A DNA stretch of 64,000 nt from the NCBI GenBank assembly GCA_963782965.1, contig CAWALV010000006.1, forward strand, positions 1,674,001-1,738,000, in the 5' to 3' direction. How positions within the stretch are numbered: the first letter of the stretch is position 1; every line of letters starts with the position of its first letter. A program made the translations under genes and the position numbers. Source of the stretch: CAWALV01 sp963782965. Its GTDB lineage: Bacteria > Actinomycetota > Actinomycetes > Acidothermales > Acidothermaceae. The notes under the pieces are model-generated. The model made no database searches. It saw only the letters and a list, made by a program, of their open reading frames with translations, and was not told where the DNA came from. Shown here in pieces: positions 33,999 through 41,477 of this stretch.

Positions 33999-35162
33999 TC
34001 AGGTACGGCCGGCCGCGACCGCTGTCTGCAACGCCTGCTCGACGTCGGCGATCAGGTCAGCGGTGTCTTCGCACCCGCAACTGAAGCGAACGAACCCGGG
34101 CGGTACGTCATCGCCGGCCCAACGCGCCCGACGCTCGGCGCTGCTGTGCAGCCCGCCGAAGCTTGTCGCGACGGCGACCAGGCGCAGCGCTGCGAGGAAG
34201 CGTTCGGCCACCTGCTCGTCGGCCAGCGTGAACGAGACGAGCCCGCCGGGACGCCTCATCTGCCGCATTGCCAGCTCGTGCGATCGATCCGCGGCGAGCC
34301 ACGGGTACCTGACCTCTCTCACCTCGTCATGCGCCGCGAGGGTGGCCGCAAGGGCTGCGGCATTCGCGGCCTGTCGGGCAAGCCGAAGATCGAGGGTGCC
34401 GAGCGAACGGTGCGCCAGCCACGCCTCGAACGGCCCTGGCACGGCGCCGGTGCTGTTGCGCCACGCCCGCACCTTGTCGGCAAGATCCGTGGTGCGACAC
34501 GCGACGTGACCGATCACCAGGTCACTGTGACCGGCCATCGCCTTCGTATCGCTGGCCACCGAGAAATCGGCACCGAGCAGGAGCGGCTGCTGGCCGAGGG
34601 GCGTCGACGTGGTGTTGTCGACCGCGACCAGCGTGGTGCCACGGTGCGCGCGCTCCGCGATCGCCGCGATGTCGCACACGTCGAGGTTCGGATTGCTCGG
34701 TGTTTCCAGCCACACCAGCGTGGCGTCGTCCACCAGGTCGAGCAGTCGCGGGCCGGTCGGCGCCATCCGCACCACGACGCCGAAGTCGGCGAGCGCGCCC
34801 TCGGCAAGCCGGCGCGTGGCGTAATAGCAATCCGACGCCATCACCAGCAGGTCGCCCGGCCGCAACACCGACCACAACACCGCGCCGACTGCCGCAATTC
34901 CTGAACCGAACGAGACGGCCGGGCCGCCCTCCAGCTCAGCGAGCGCAGCTTCCCACGCCGTCCACGTCGGGTTCGTCAACCGACCGTACTGGTAGGGGCC
35001 TGCCGGTTCGCCGCTCAGCTGGTACGTCGAAGCGAAGACAGGACTGGTCGCCAGCGGCGACCCCTCCGCCCTTGCCTGGAGGCCGGCCTCCATGCCGGCA
35101 TGGATGCATCGCGTACCGTCGGCTGTCGGTGCTGCCGGGCCCGCCGTGTCTTGTGGGTGCAT
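33999..35162 (-). CDS. Cys/Met-metabolism PLP-dependent enzyme (cystathionine gamma-lyase/synthase type)
   Basis: Predicted 387-residue fold-type I PLP enzyme acting on cysteine/homocysteine-type substrates. Features are TSPVFASTYQL, YGRLTNPTWTAWEAALAELEGG, FGSGIAAVGAV, LVWLETPSNPNLDVCDI, DNTTSTPLGQQPLLLGAD and the PLP lysine in SVASDTKAMAGHSD. The C-terminal part (GGLVSFTLAD, TSFGGLHSSAERRARW) fits cystathionine gamma-lyase. The exact reaction (lyase, synthase or sulfhydrylase) cannot be decided from motifs. ATG 35162 is clear. It is the next gene after the DUF222-HNH gene on the same strand. Confidence 0.92.
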   Translation of the reverse strand: MHPQDTAGPAAPTADGTRCIHAGMEAGLQARAEGSPLATSPVFASTYQLSGEPAGPYQYGRLTNPTWTAWEAALAELEGGPAVSFGSGIAAVGAVLWSVLRPGDLLVMASDCYYATRRLAEGALADFGVVVRMAPTGPRLLDLVDDATLVWLETPSNPNLDVCDIAAIAERAHRGTTLVAVDNTTSTPLGQQPLLLGADFSVASDTKAMAGHSDLVIGHVACRTTDLADKVRAWRNSTGAVPGPFEAWLAHRSLGTLDLRLARQAANAAALAATLAAHDEVREVRYPWLAADRSHELAMRQMRRPGGLVSFTLADEQVAERFLAALRLVAVATSFGGLHSSAERRARWAGDDVPPGFVRFSCGCEDTADLIADVEQALQTAVAAGRT

Positions 35163-35205
35163 GCCGCTCAGTCTGTCGCAAGCGCGGCGGCAAGCACTGC
35201 TCCGG

Positions 35206-36480
35206 TCATGGACCGAGGCCCCGGGCTTTGTAGCGACTGTGTAGCCGGGGCGCCCGACGCGGGTCGAGCCAGGCCGGCGGTGTGAAGTAGGGCAACCCGT
35301 CGACGACATGCACCACCCATTCGCTCTCGTGGACGACGCGGTGGTGTGTGGCGCACAACAGCACGAGGTTCGATAGCGCCGTCTGCCCGCCGTCCACCCA
35401 CGGCCGGCAGTGATGCGCATCGCACCACGACGGCGGGCGCTCGCAACCCGGCATGGCACACCCCTGGTCACGAACGATCAGCGCCCGGCGCATGGCCGCC
35501 GGCACCAGCCGCATCGCACGACCGACGTCGAGTGGCTCGCTCTTGGCTCCCAGCACGACGGGGATCACCGTCGCGTCGCAGGAAAGGCGGCGGGCGGCAC
35601 CGGCGGAGATCGGGGCGCCGGATTCCAGCCGCCCGGGTGCAGAGCCCGGTTCCTGCCGTAGCGTGTCGAGCCCGATCGTCACGAGCACGTGCGGCCGCTC
35701 GCCGTGAACCCGTGGGACGGCGCCGCTCGCCACCTCGAGGACCTGAATGAGTGCGTCGGCGTAGCGAGCTTCGGTGTCACGAAGATCAGGCACCCCGTCG
35801 CTCGCTGGTGCAGGCGCAGCGAGCGGCCCCAGCACCGCGAGCGCCAACGCCCCGGCCTCCTTGTCGAGTACTCCACGCAACCCGACGCTGCCGTCGGGCC
35901 GCAGTCGCAGGCGCAACGCGTTGCGTTCTGCTGCCGCCATCTCTTCGCGCTCGAGCCGGTCGGGTGCGAACCGGTAGGCGATCTCGGCGGCGCGCACCTG
36001 CACCGCCCTGACGCCCTCCTCGGCTGCGGTCTCCACGAGCAAGTGCTCGATAGCCGTCGTCAACCCGGCGGGGATCTCCGCAGGCAGTACCTCGACCGCC
36101 TCGCACACTGCCCTCGCGGCCGCCGCACCGATCTCGCCGGCAGCAAATGCCGCCCGGACTCGATCGCGGCCGTCGAGCGCTTGGTGTAGACGTAACCGCT
36201 CCCTGGTGATCGAGACCGGCACGTCGGCAACCGCGCGTAGCCAGGCCGGCAGCGACGTGGCACCCGCCCGCTCCGCCACGTGCACCGACTCGGCCTGGGC
36301 CGTCAGCGCCACCTGCATGGCGGACAGCCTGTTCGCAAGTTTCTCCGTCGACACGATCGTCTGCGCGAGCTCGGCTGTCGATAGCGACCACAGGTTCGAC
36401 GAGGCCAAGTCGTCGAGCGCCACGTGCAGCGCGTCGACCGCGGCACGAGCCGGATGCGAGCACTCCCCCTGCACTGACAT
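35206..36480 (-). CDS. DUF222 and HNH endonuclease domain protein (13E12-type)
   Basis: Predicted 424-residue protein of the abundant actinobacterial DUF222-HNH family. DUF222 covers about residues 10-300 (HVALDDLASSNLWSLSTAEL, LPAWLRAVADVPVSITRERL). The C-terminal HNH nuclease motif is RRALIVRDQGCAMPGCERPP, DAHHCRPWVDGG and LCATHHRVVH. The family is repetitive in mycobacteria (13E12) and may be a selfish homing-type element or a DNA-processing enzyme. It sits between the PLP enzyme and the Tat esterase in the segment separating parC and parE. ATG 36480 gives the usual N-terminus; longer forms lack a site. Confidence 0.92.
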   Translation of the reverse strand: MSVQGECSHPARAAVDALHVALDDLASSNLWSLSTAELAQTIVSTEKLANRLSAMQVALTAQAESVHVAERAGATSLPAWLRAVADVPVSITRERLRLHQALDGRDRVRAAFAAGEIGAAAARAVCEAVEVLPAEIPAGLTTAIEHLLVETAAEEGVRAVQVRAAEIAYRFAPDRLEREEMAAAERNALRLRLRPDGSVGLRGVLDKEAGALALAVLGPLAAPAPASDGVPDLRDTEARYADALIQVLEVASGAVPRVHGERPHVLVTIGLDTLRQEPGSAPGRLESGAPISAGAARRLSCDATVIPVVLGAKSEPLDVGRAMRLVPAAMRRALIVRDQGCAMPGCERPPSWCDAHHCRPWVDGGQTALSNLVLLCATHHRVVHESEWVVHVVDGLPYFTPPAWLDPRRAPRLHSRYKARGLGP

Positions 36481-36746
36481 GACAACGAAGCTAGGCGCCA
36501 CCCCGGACAAACACCCGGCCTCCGCGCCCCCGCAGAAAACCTGTGGAATAAGGAAAAGCACGCTGTGGACAGACGCGCTCCCCAGGCCTGCCCAACGAAC
36601 CGCCGCAGCTCGACAAAAATATCGCGGCCGGGTGGCATCCCTTTCCGCTCGCTACGCGTCTAACCAAACGAACGACGCGGCGTCGGCCACGTTCGGGGGT
36701 CGTGACCGGCGTCGCGTCGTCCGGCACTTCCCTTCCGGATGGGATC

Positions 36747-37649
36747 ATGATCACGAGACGCACCTTCCTGCGCGCCGGCGTCACCGGCATCGGCGCGCTC
36801 GCGGTCGGCGCCGGGGGCTATGAAGCCATCGAGGCGGGCATCCTGCCGGGCAAGCTGCGTCTCGCCCGCTTGACCGGTGCCTGCGATGTCGATGCGATGC
36901 CACCGCGCAGCGCCGCCGTCGTGCGCACCGGGGAGTTCGCCTCCGCTGCCCGCGGCCGGCGGGTCGGCTGGGCACTCGCCACGCCACCCGGCGTCCCCGA
37001 GCAGAACCTGCCCGTCGTCTTGGTCCTGCACGGTCGTGGTGAGGATCACCGCGCGGCATTCGACGCGCTCCGCCTGCACGACTTCCTCGCCGCCTCCGTA
37101 GCGAAAGGCGGCCCGCCTTTCGCACTGGCATCCGTCGATGGCGGCGACCGTTACTGGCATCCGAGGGCGGACGGCGACGACCCGCTGCGCATGCTCACCG
37201 ACGAGTTCCTCCCGCTGCTCGCCGGCCGGGGTCTGGGCACCCGCCGCATCGGCATGCTCGGCTGGTCGATGGGCGGGTACGGCGCCCTGCTCGTCGCTCG
37301 TCAAGCCCGCCAGAGCCGCTCCGACTCGCCAGCGACCACCACCGTCGCGGTAGCCGCCGCCGGCAGCCCCGCACTCTTCCCCTCCTACGCCGCGAGTGCC
37401 GCCGGCGCCTTCGACAGCGCCGCCGACTACGACAGGTACGGCATGCTCGCGGCAAGTCCCGACACCGGCGCGACGGCGCTGTTCGTCTGCTGCGGCGCCG
37501 ACGACGCGTTCACGGCGCAGACCCGCCGCTACCGGGCCAACGCATCACCCACCCCGGCGGGCGGGATCTCGCGCGGCTGCCACACCGGCGGCTACTGGCG
37601 TTCGGTCGCGGCCGAGCAGATCGCGTTCGTCGGCAGGCATCTGACCTAG
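36747..37649 (+). CDS. Tat-exported alpha/beta-hydrolase (esterase-like)
   Basis: Predicted 300-residue secreted hydrolase. The N-terminus MITRRTFLRAGVTGIGALAV is a twin-arginine signal. The core has LPVVLVLHGRGEDHRAAF (oxyanion region), the nucleophile elbow LGWSMGGYGAL and a late acidic/His region ending in CHTGGYWRSVAAEQ. It resembles esterase-D/antigen-85-like hydrolases, and the substrate is unknown. ATG 36747 follows GGATGGGATC and is preferred over the in-frame start at 36702. It ends 10 nt from the convergent parE. Confidence 0.9.
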   Translation: MITRRTFLRAGVTGIGALAVGAGGYEAIEAGILPGKLRLARLTGACDVDAMPPRSAAVVRTGEFASAARGRRVGWALATPPGVPEQNLPVVLVLHGRGEDHRAAFDALRLHDFLAASVAKGGPPFALASVDGGDRYWHPRADGDDPLRMLTDEFLPLLAGRGLGTRRIGMLGWSMGGYGALLVARQARQSRSDSPATTTVAVAAAGSPALFPSYAASAAGAFDSAADYDRYGMLAASPDTGATALFVCCGADDAFTAQTRRYRANASPTPAGGISRGCHTGGYWRSVAAEQIAFVGRHLT

Positions 37650-37659
37650 ATGAGCACGC

Positions 37660-39744
37660 TCAGGCGTCGATGCGGGACCGATCGAGCAACGCCGCCGAGT
37701 CGACGATGAACTCCTTGCGCGGTGCGACGTCGTTGCCCATGAGCAGCTCGAACATCCGATCGGCCGCCTCGGCGTCCGAGTACCCGATGCGGCGCAGCAT
37801 CCGACGCGCGGGATCCATCGTGGTCTCGGCCAACTGGCCGGCGTCCATCTCACCCAGGCCCTTGTACCGCTGGGGCGTCTTGTACTTCTTCCCCTTCTTC
37901 TCCAAGTCGAGAAGCAGCCGGCGCATCTCGGCGTCGCTGTAGGTATAGACGGGCTCCTTCTGCCCATTGATCTCGATGCGATGCAACGGAGGCACCGCCG
38001 CGAACACCCGGCCGGCCTCCAGCATCGGGCGCATGTAGCGGTAGAACAAGGTCAGCAACAGGCAGCGGATGTGAGCGCCGTCGACGTCGGCGTCGGTCAT
38101 GACGATGACCTTGCCGTAGCGGGCGGCGTCGATGTCGAAGGTGCGGCCCGAACCCGCACCGATGACCTGGATGATGGCCGCACACTCGGCGTTGTTGAGC
38201 ATCTCGCCGACGCCGGCGCGCTGCACGTTGAGAATCTTGCCGCGCAGCGGCAACAACGCCTGGAACTCCGACTTGCGAGCGAGTTTCGCCGTCCCGAGTG
38301 CAGAGTCACCCTCGACGATGAACAGCTCAGTGCGGTCGACGTCCTCGCTGCGGCAGTCGGCCAGCTTGGCCGGCAGGGACGACGACTCCAACGCGTTCTT
38401 GCGGCGCTGGGCTTCCTTGTGCGCGCGAGCAGCGAGCCGGGTCTTCGACGCCGCGGCGATCTTCTCCAGGACCGCCCTCGCCTGCTGCTTGTCGCCGCGC
38501 TTGTTGCTGGTCAGGAACGCCTTAAGCTCACGATGGACGACGTCATGAACGATCTTGGACGCCGCGGGGGTGCCGAGCACCTCCTTGGTCTGGCCCTCGA
38601 ACTGCGGTTCCGCGAGGCGAACCGTCACGACCGCGGTCAGGCCTTCGAGGATGTCGTCCTTGATGACGGCGTCGTCGTTGACCTTCAGCAGCTTCACCGC
38701 GCGGAGTTGATCGTTGAACACCTTCACCAGCGCGCGCTCGAAGCCTGAGACGTGCGTGCCGCCCTTCGGCGTCGTGATGATGTTGACGAACGACCGGACG
38801 TTCGTGTCATAGCCGGTGCCCCACCGCAGCGCGATGTCGACGCCGAGGTCGCGGACGACGTCGGTCGGCGTCATGTGACCGGCGTCGTCGAGCATCGGGA
38901 CGGTCTCCTCGAAGGAGCCCTGGCCGGCCAGCCGCAGCGTGTCGGTGATGCCCGGGTCGTGCGCCAGGAACGCGACGAAGTCGCCGATCCCGCCCTCGTA
39001 GCGAAACGCGTGCTCGCTGCGCTCGTGCCCCTTGCCGGAGCGCTCGTCGCGCACCACGATCGCCAGGCCGGGCACCAGGAAAGCCGTCTGTCGCGCCCGC
39101 TCGAGCAGGGTGGCCAGATCGATCTCGGCGTCCTTCACGAAGACCTGCCGGTCCGGCCAGAACCGCACCCGGGTACCGGTGATCTTCTTCGCGACCCGCT
39201 TGATCTTGGTCACGCCGGACTGCTCGGTGAACTTCGCGGCCGGGCCGTCGCCGGCGAACACGCCCGGCTTGCCGCGGCGGAAGCTCATCGCGTACGTGCC
39301 GCCGTCGCGGTCGACCTCGACGTCGAGCCGGGCCGACAGCGCGTTGACGACAGAGGCGCCCACCCCGTGCAATCCGCCGGTCGCGGCGTACGACCCGCCG
39401 CCGAACTTGCCGCCGGCGTGCAGCTTGGTCATCACGACCTCGACGCCGGAAAGCCCCGTCTTGGGTTCGGCGTCGACCGGGATGCCCCGCCCGTCGTCGC
39501 GCACCTCGACCGACCCGTCGCCGGAGATGACCACCTCGATCGACGTGCAGAAACCGACCAGCGCCTCGTCGACGGAGTTGTCGATGATCTCCCACACGCA
39601 GTGCATGAGGCCGCGCTCGTCGGTGGAGCCGATGTACATGCCGGGCCGTTTGCGGACCGCCTCCAGCCCTTCCAGCACGAGCAGGTGCCGGGCGGTGTAG
39701 TCGGAACGGTCCTCGGCGAAGATCGTGGTGGGTTGGGCGGTCAT
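37660..39744 (-). CDS. parE: DNA topoisomerase IV subunit B
   Basis: Predicted 694-residue ATPase subunit of topoisomerase IV. The GHKL ATP site is EIIDNSVDEAL, RDDGRGIPVD and GGLHGVGASVVNALS; the transducer follows; the TOPRIM domain is FIVEGDSALGTAKLAR with PLRGKILNVQRAG and VMTDADVDGAH. The sequence EGDSALGTAK, rather than GyrB EGDSAGGSAK, favours ParE. ATG 39744 has a GGAGAAAG site. It pairs with ParC (start 30619). A second gyrA/gyrB set is presumably elsewhere in the genome. Confidence 0.94.
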   Translation of the reverse strand: MTAQPTTIFAEDRSDYTARHLLVLEGLEAVRKRPGMYIGSTDERGLMHCVWEIIDNSVDEALVGFCTSIEVVISGDGSVEVRDDGRGIPVDAEPKTGLSGVEVVMTKLHAGGKFGGGSYAATGGLHGVGASVVNALSARLDVEVDRDGGTYAMSFRRGKPGVFAGDGPAAKFTEQSGVTKIKRVAKKITGTRVRFWPDRQVFVKDAEIDLATLLERARQTAFLVPGLAIVVRDERSGKGHERSEHAFRYEGGIGDFVAFLAHDPGITDTLRLAGQGSFEETVPMLDDAGHMTPTDVVRDLGVDIALRWGTGYDTNVRSFVNIITTPKGGTHVSGFERALVKVFNDQLRAVKLLKVNDDAVIKDDILEGLTAVVTVRLAEPQFEGQTKEVLGTPAASKIVHDVVHRELKAFLTSNKRGDKQQARAVLEKIAAASKTRLAARAHKEAQRRKNALESSSLPAKLADCRSEDVDRTELFIVEGDSALGTAKLARKSEFQALLPLRGKILNVQRAGVGEMLNNAECAAIIQVIGAGSGRTFDIDAARYGKVIVMTDADVDGAHIRCLLLTLFYRYMRPMLEAGRVFAAVPPLHRIEINGQKEPVYTYSDAEMRRLLLDLEKKGKKYKTPQRYKGLGEMDAGQLAETTMDPARRMLRRIGYSDAEAADRMFELLMGNDVAPRKEFIVDSAALLDRSRIDA

Positions 39745-40077
39745 CCCTGCGCTTTCTCCTCGGTCGCCTGCAGGCTACCCAAGCCGGACGCCGTCCGGCC
39801 GGTGGGCGCGCCCGCTGGGGACGCGCAACCCGGCCCGACCCTCGCGCGTCATACGGACGGCACCGGCGGGGGCGCCCCGGGCTCGAGACGCCCGATTCGG
39901 TGCGGATGTTCTCTCCTGGGAGGCGAGTTGGCCGATTTGTTAGCTGACTGCGAACGGCGAGTTACCGCGCGAAGGGAAACATCTGTGGTGGGGTAGTGGT
40001 TGCATTGAGTACGCGCAACGACGCGCCAGCGATCTTGAACTAGCTTTGAACCAGCTTTGAACGAGAAGGACGTGAAC
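39745..40077. promoter_or_regulatory. divergent promoter region between parE and DUF7455
   Basis: This 333-nt gap carries no supported gene. A near-perfect palindrome, GCCGGACG c CGTCCGGC, lies at 39783-39799, about 40 nt upstream of the parE start. A 10-bp palindrome GGGCGCGCCC is at 39804-39813. A triple 11-nt repeat sits at 40034-40065 next to the DUF7455 gene. The -10/-35 elements were not assigned with confidence. Confidence 0.5.
40034..40065 (+). repeat. three ~11-nt direct repeats just upstream of DUF7455
   Basis: CTTGAACTAG, CTTTGAACCAG and CTTTGAACGAG follow each other at 40034-40043, 40044-40054 and 40055-40065. The last copy ends at the AGAAGGA ribosome-binding site. The 11-nt period puts each TTGAAC on the same face of the DNA, as expected for a cooperative regulator, but it could also be an mRNA feature. 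Confidence 0.75.
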
Positions 40078-40305
40078 GTGACCTCGGTGCTAGCTCCGAC
40101 TCCCTTGTCGGCTGCCGACCGCTGCGACCGCTGCGGGGCCCGCGCCTACCTGCGCGCGGTCTTCCCCTCCGGGAACGCGCTGCTGTTCTGCGCGCACCAC
40201 GCTCGCGAGCACGCGACCGCGCTGCGAGACGCTGCGATCGAGGTCCACGACGAGACCCAGCTGCTCGAAGAGGTGCCTCCGACCGCGCCGGACGCCGAGC
40301 GGTAA
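40078..40305 (+). CDS. DUF7455 zinc-binding small protein
   Basis: Predicted 75-residue protein with the DUF7455 pattern ADRCDRCGARAYLRAVFPSGN and CAHHAREHATAL, a Cys/His zinc knuckle. GTG 40078 has AGAAGGA seven bases upstream, so it is preferred over an in-frame GTG at 40072. The family is near-universal beside sigA/parE in actinobacteria as I recall; the function is unknown. A very strong hairpin follows. Confidence 0.9.
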   Translation: MTSVLAPTPLSAADRCDRCGARAYLRAVFPSGNALLFCAHHAREHATALRDAAIEVHDETQLLEEVPPTAPDAER

Positions 40306-40319
40306 AGCCTTAGAACCCG

Positions 40320-40367
40320 ACAAGCCGAAGACTTTGTGCAGTTATTTGCACAAAGTCTTCGGCTTGT
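40320..40367. terminator. 21-bp perfect hairpin terminator, bidirectional
   Basis: 40320-40340 and 40347-40367 are perfect reverse complements around a GTTATT loop. It lies 15 nt after the DUF7455 stop and faces the converging MarR gene. The stem is unusually long and less GC-rich than its surroundings. There is a mild T-richness after the arm but no pure T-tract. It is the longest perfect stem I found in the window. Confidence 0.85.
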
Positions 40368-40415
40368 TCGTTGTCGCGAGAGATCAGCGGCGCGGCGGCT
40401 CCCGCGCTTCCGCGT

Positions 40416-40964
40416 TCACACATTGCGGCGGCGCGACGCCCCGCGCGGGTTTCGGCGACGGCCATCCAACGGCGCCGGAGCCGCGTCAGCAACCTCGGCG
40501 GCGCGCCGGAGAACCTTCTCCAGCAGGCGCAGCAGCTCGGCTCGCTCGCGCGCGGTGAGCGCCCCCATCACCTCTCGCTCGACCGTGCGGATGCCCGGGA
40601 GGTACCTGTCGGTCACGCCACGGCCCGCCTCGGTGATCTCGACGAGGACGCTACGCCGGTCCGCGGGGTTGGGTCGCCGCACCACCCAGCCGCGGCGCTC
40701 GAGCACGTCGAGCGTCGCCGTCATGGTGGCTGCAGCGACGAGTACCCGCTCGCCGATCTGGGTCGGCGTCAACGGCTCCTCGGCACCCTCGACGACTGCG
40801 AGCGCGGTCGCCGCCGGATGCGGGATGCCGAGCGCATTCTCGATGCAGCGCTCGATCTCGAGGCGCAGCGCGGTGCCGGTGCGCACCAGCGAGGCGAACG
40901 CCTCAGTGCTGCCCGGGTCGGCATCGGGGAACTCGCGGGCGAAGCCGTCACCGACCCGTACCAC
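40416..40964 (-). CDS. MarR family transcriptional regulator
   Basis: Predicted 182-residue winged-helix regulator. The DNA-binding part (about residues 60-125) includes LTPTQIGERVLVAAATMTATLDVLERRGWVVRRPNPADRR, with the characteristic wing DRRSVLVEITEAG; helices continue to the C-terminus (GALTARERAELLRLLEKVLRRA). The C-terminus is basic. The start is uncertain: GTG 40964 lies after a strong hairpin, while GTG 41033 would place the hairpin inside the gene and overlap the ABM stop. It is in line with the ABM gene and may repress it through a palindrome upstream of both. Confidence 0.85.
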   Translation of the reverse strand: MVRVGDGFAREFPDADPGSTEAFASLVRTGTALRLEIERCIENALGIPHPAATALAVVEGAEEPLTPTQIGERVLVAAATMTATLDVLERRGWVVRRPNPADRRSVLVEITEAGRGVTDRYLPGIRTVEREVMGALTARERAELLRLLEKVLRRAAEVADAAPAPLDGRRRNPRGASRRRNV

Positions 40965-40974
40965 GCCGAGTCGA

Positions 40975-41007
40975 GCCGGCGAGGGGCGTGCACCGCCCCT
41001 CGCCGGC
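40975..41007 (-). terminator. 14-bp perfect hairpin between the ABM and MarR genes
   Basis: GCCGGCGAGGGGCG and its exact complement flank a 5-nt loop (TGCAC), starting 19 nt after the ABM stop on the minus strand. It would act as a terminator or attenuator between the two genes. If the MarR gene instead starts at 41033 the hairpin is within its coding sequence. Confidence 0.65.
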
Positions 41008-41025
41008 CGATGGTTACGTTCGGGT

Positions 41026-41298
41026 TCAGACACTCTCGAAGATCTCGATGCGGGGTGCGCCCTCGACACCGGCGCGGGCCATGCCGTCGCGAAGGGCCGG
41101 GTCGTGCGCGAAGGCGTTGGCCTGCTGGAGGGTCGGGAAGGCGTGCGTGACGAGCAGGTCGTTGGCGTTCTCCGGCGATGCGAGGACGCTCTGGGCGGTG
41201 CAGCCATGCTGCGCGCGCAAGGCTTCGAGTTCGTCGTAGACCGGTCGCCAGGAGTCGTAGGCCTTCACGGTGTGGCGAACGACGAGGGTTGCGCTCAT
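41026..41298 (-). CDS. ABM-type dimeric alpha-beta barrel protein
   Basis: Predicted 90-residue protein with the antibiotic-biosynthesis-monooxygenase-like ferredoxin fold: SATLVVRHTVKAYDSWRPVYDEL, LLVTHAFPTLQQANAFAHDPALRDGMARAGV, ending PRIEIFESV. ATG 41298 has an excellent AAGGAG site. Small ABM proteins can be heme or quinone monooxygenases, but no defining residues decide that here. A MarR regulator is immediately downstream, and a palindrome upstream suggests control by it. Confidence 0.88.
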   Translation of the reverse strand: MSATLVVRHTVKAYDSWRPVYDELEALRAQHGCTAQSVLASPENANDLLVTHAFPTLQQANAFAHDPALRDGMARAGVEGAPRIEIFESV

Positions 41299-41358
41299 TG
41301 CGAGTCTCCTTGCGGTCGAGGAGGCGTCGTTGCCTCTGCCCGCAGACTCTAGAAGTAG

Positions 41359-41370
41359 TTCGGTACCGAA
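41359..41370. promoter_or_regulatory. TTCGGTACCGAA palindrome, candidate MarR operator
   Basis: A perfect 12-bp palindrome TTCGGTACCGAA lies 61 nt before the ABM start; a partial second half, GTATTTCGG, follows. The AT-rich surroundings contrast with the rest of the window. Location ahead of an ABM/MarR pair suits an autoregulated operator. The binding protein is inferred. Confidence 0.5.
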
Positions 41371-41447
41371 ACAAGTATTTCGGCGAGGAAATATTCGGGG
41401 CGGAAGACGTCTTGGGCCTTCACCCGTGCAGATCCGCGCTTCGGTAC

Positions 41448-41464
41448 CCGGCCTGCACGGCCGG
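41448..41464 (-). terminator. hairpin downstream of sigA
   Basis: CCGGCC / GGCCGG with a 5-nt loop begins 14 nt after the sigA stop on the minus strand. No T-tract follows. A probable 3' hairpin of the sigA transcript. Confidence 0.5.
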
Positions 41465-41477
41465 CGGGTCGCTGCGG

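Noticed and set aside
35206..36480. DUF222-HNH gene as part of a group II intron or IS element
   Set aside because: No reverse transcriptase, transposase, inverted repeats or target duplication visible around it.
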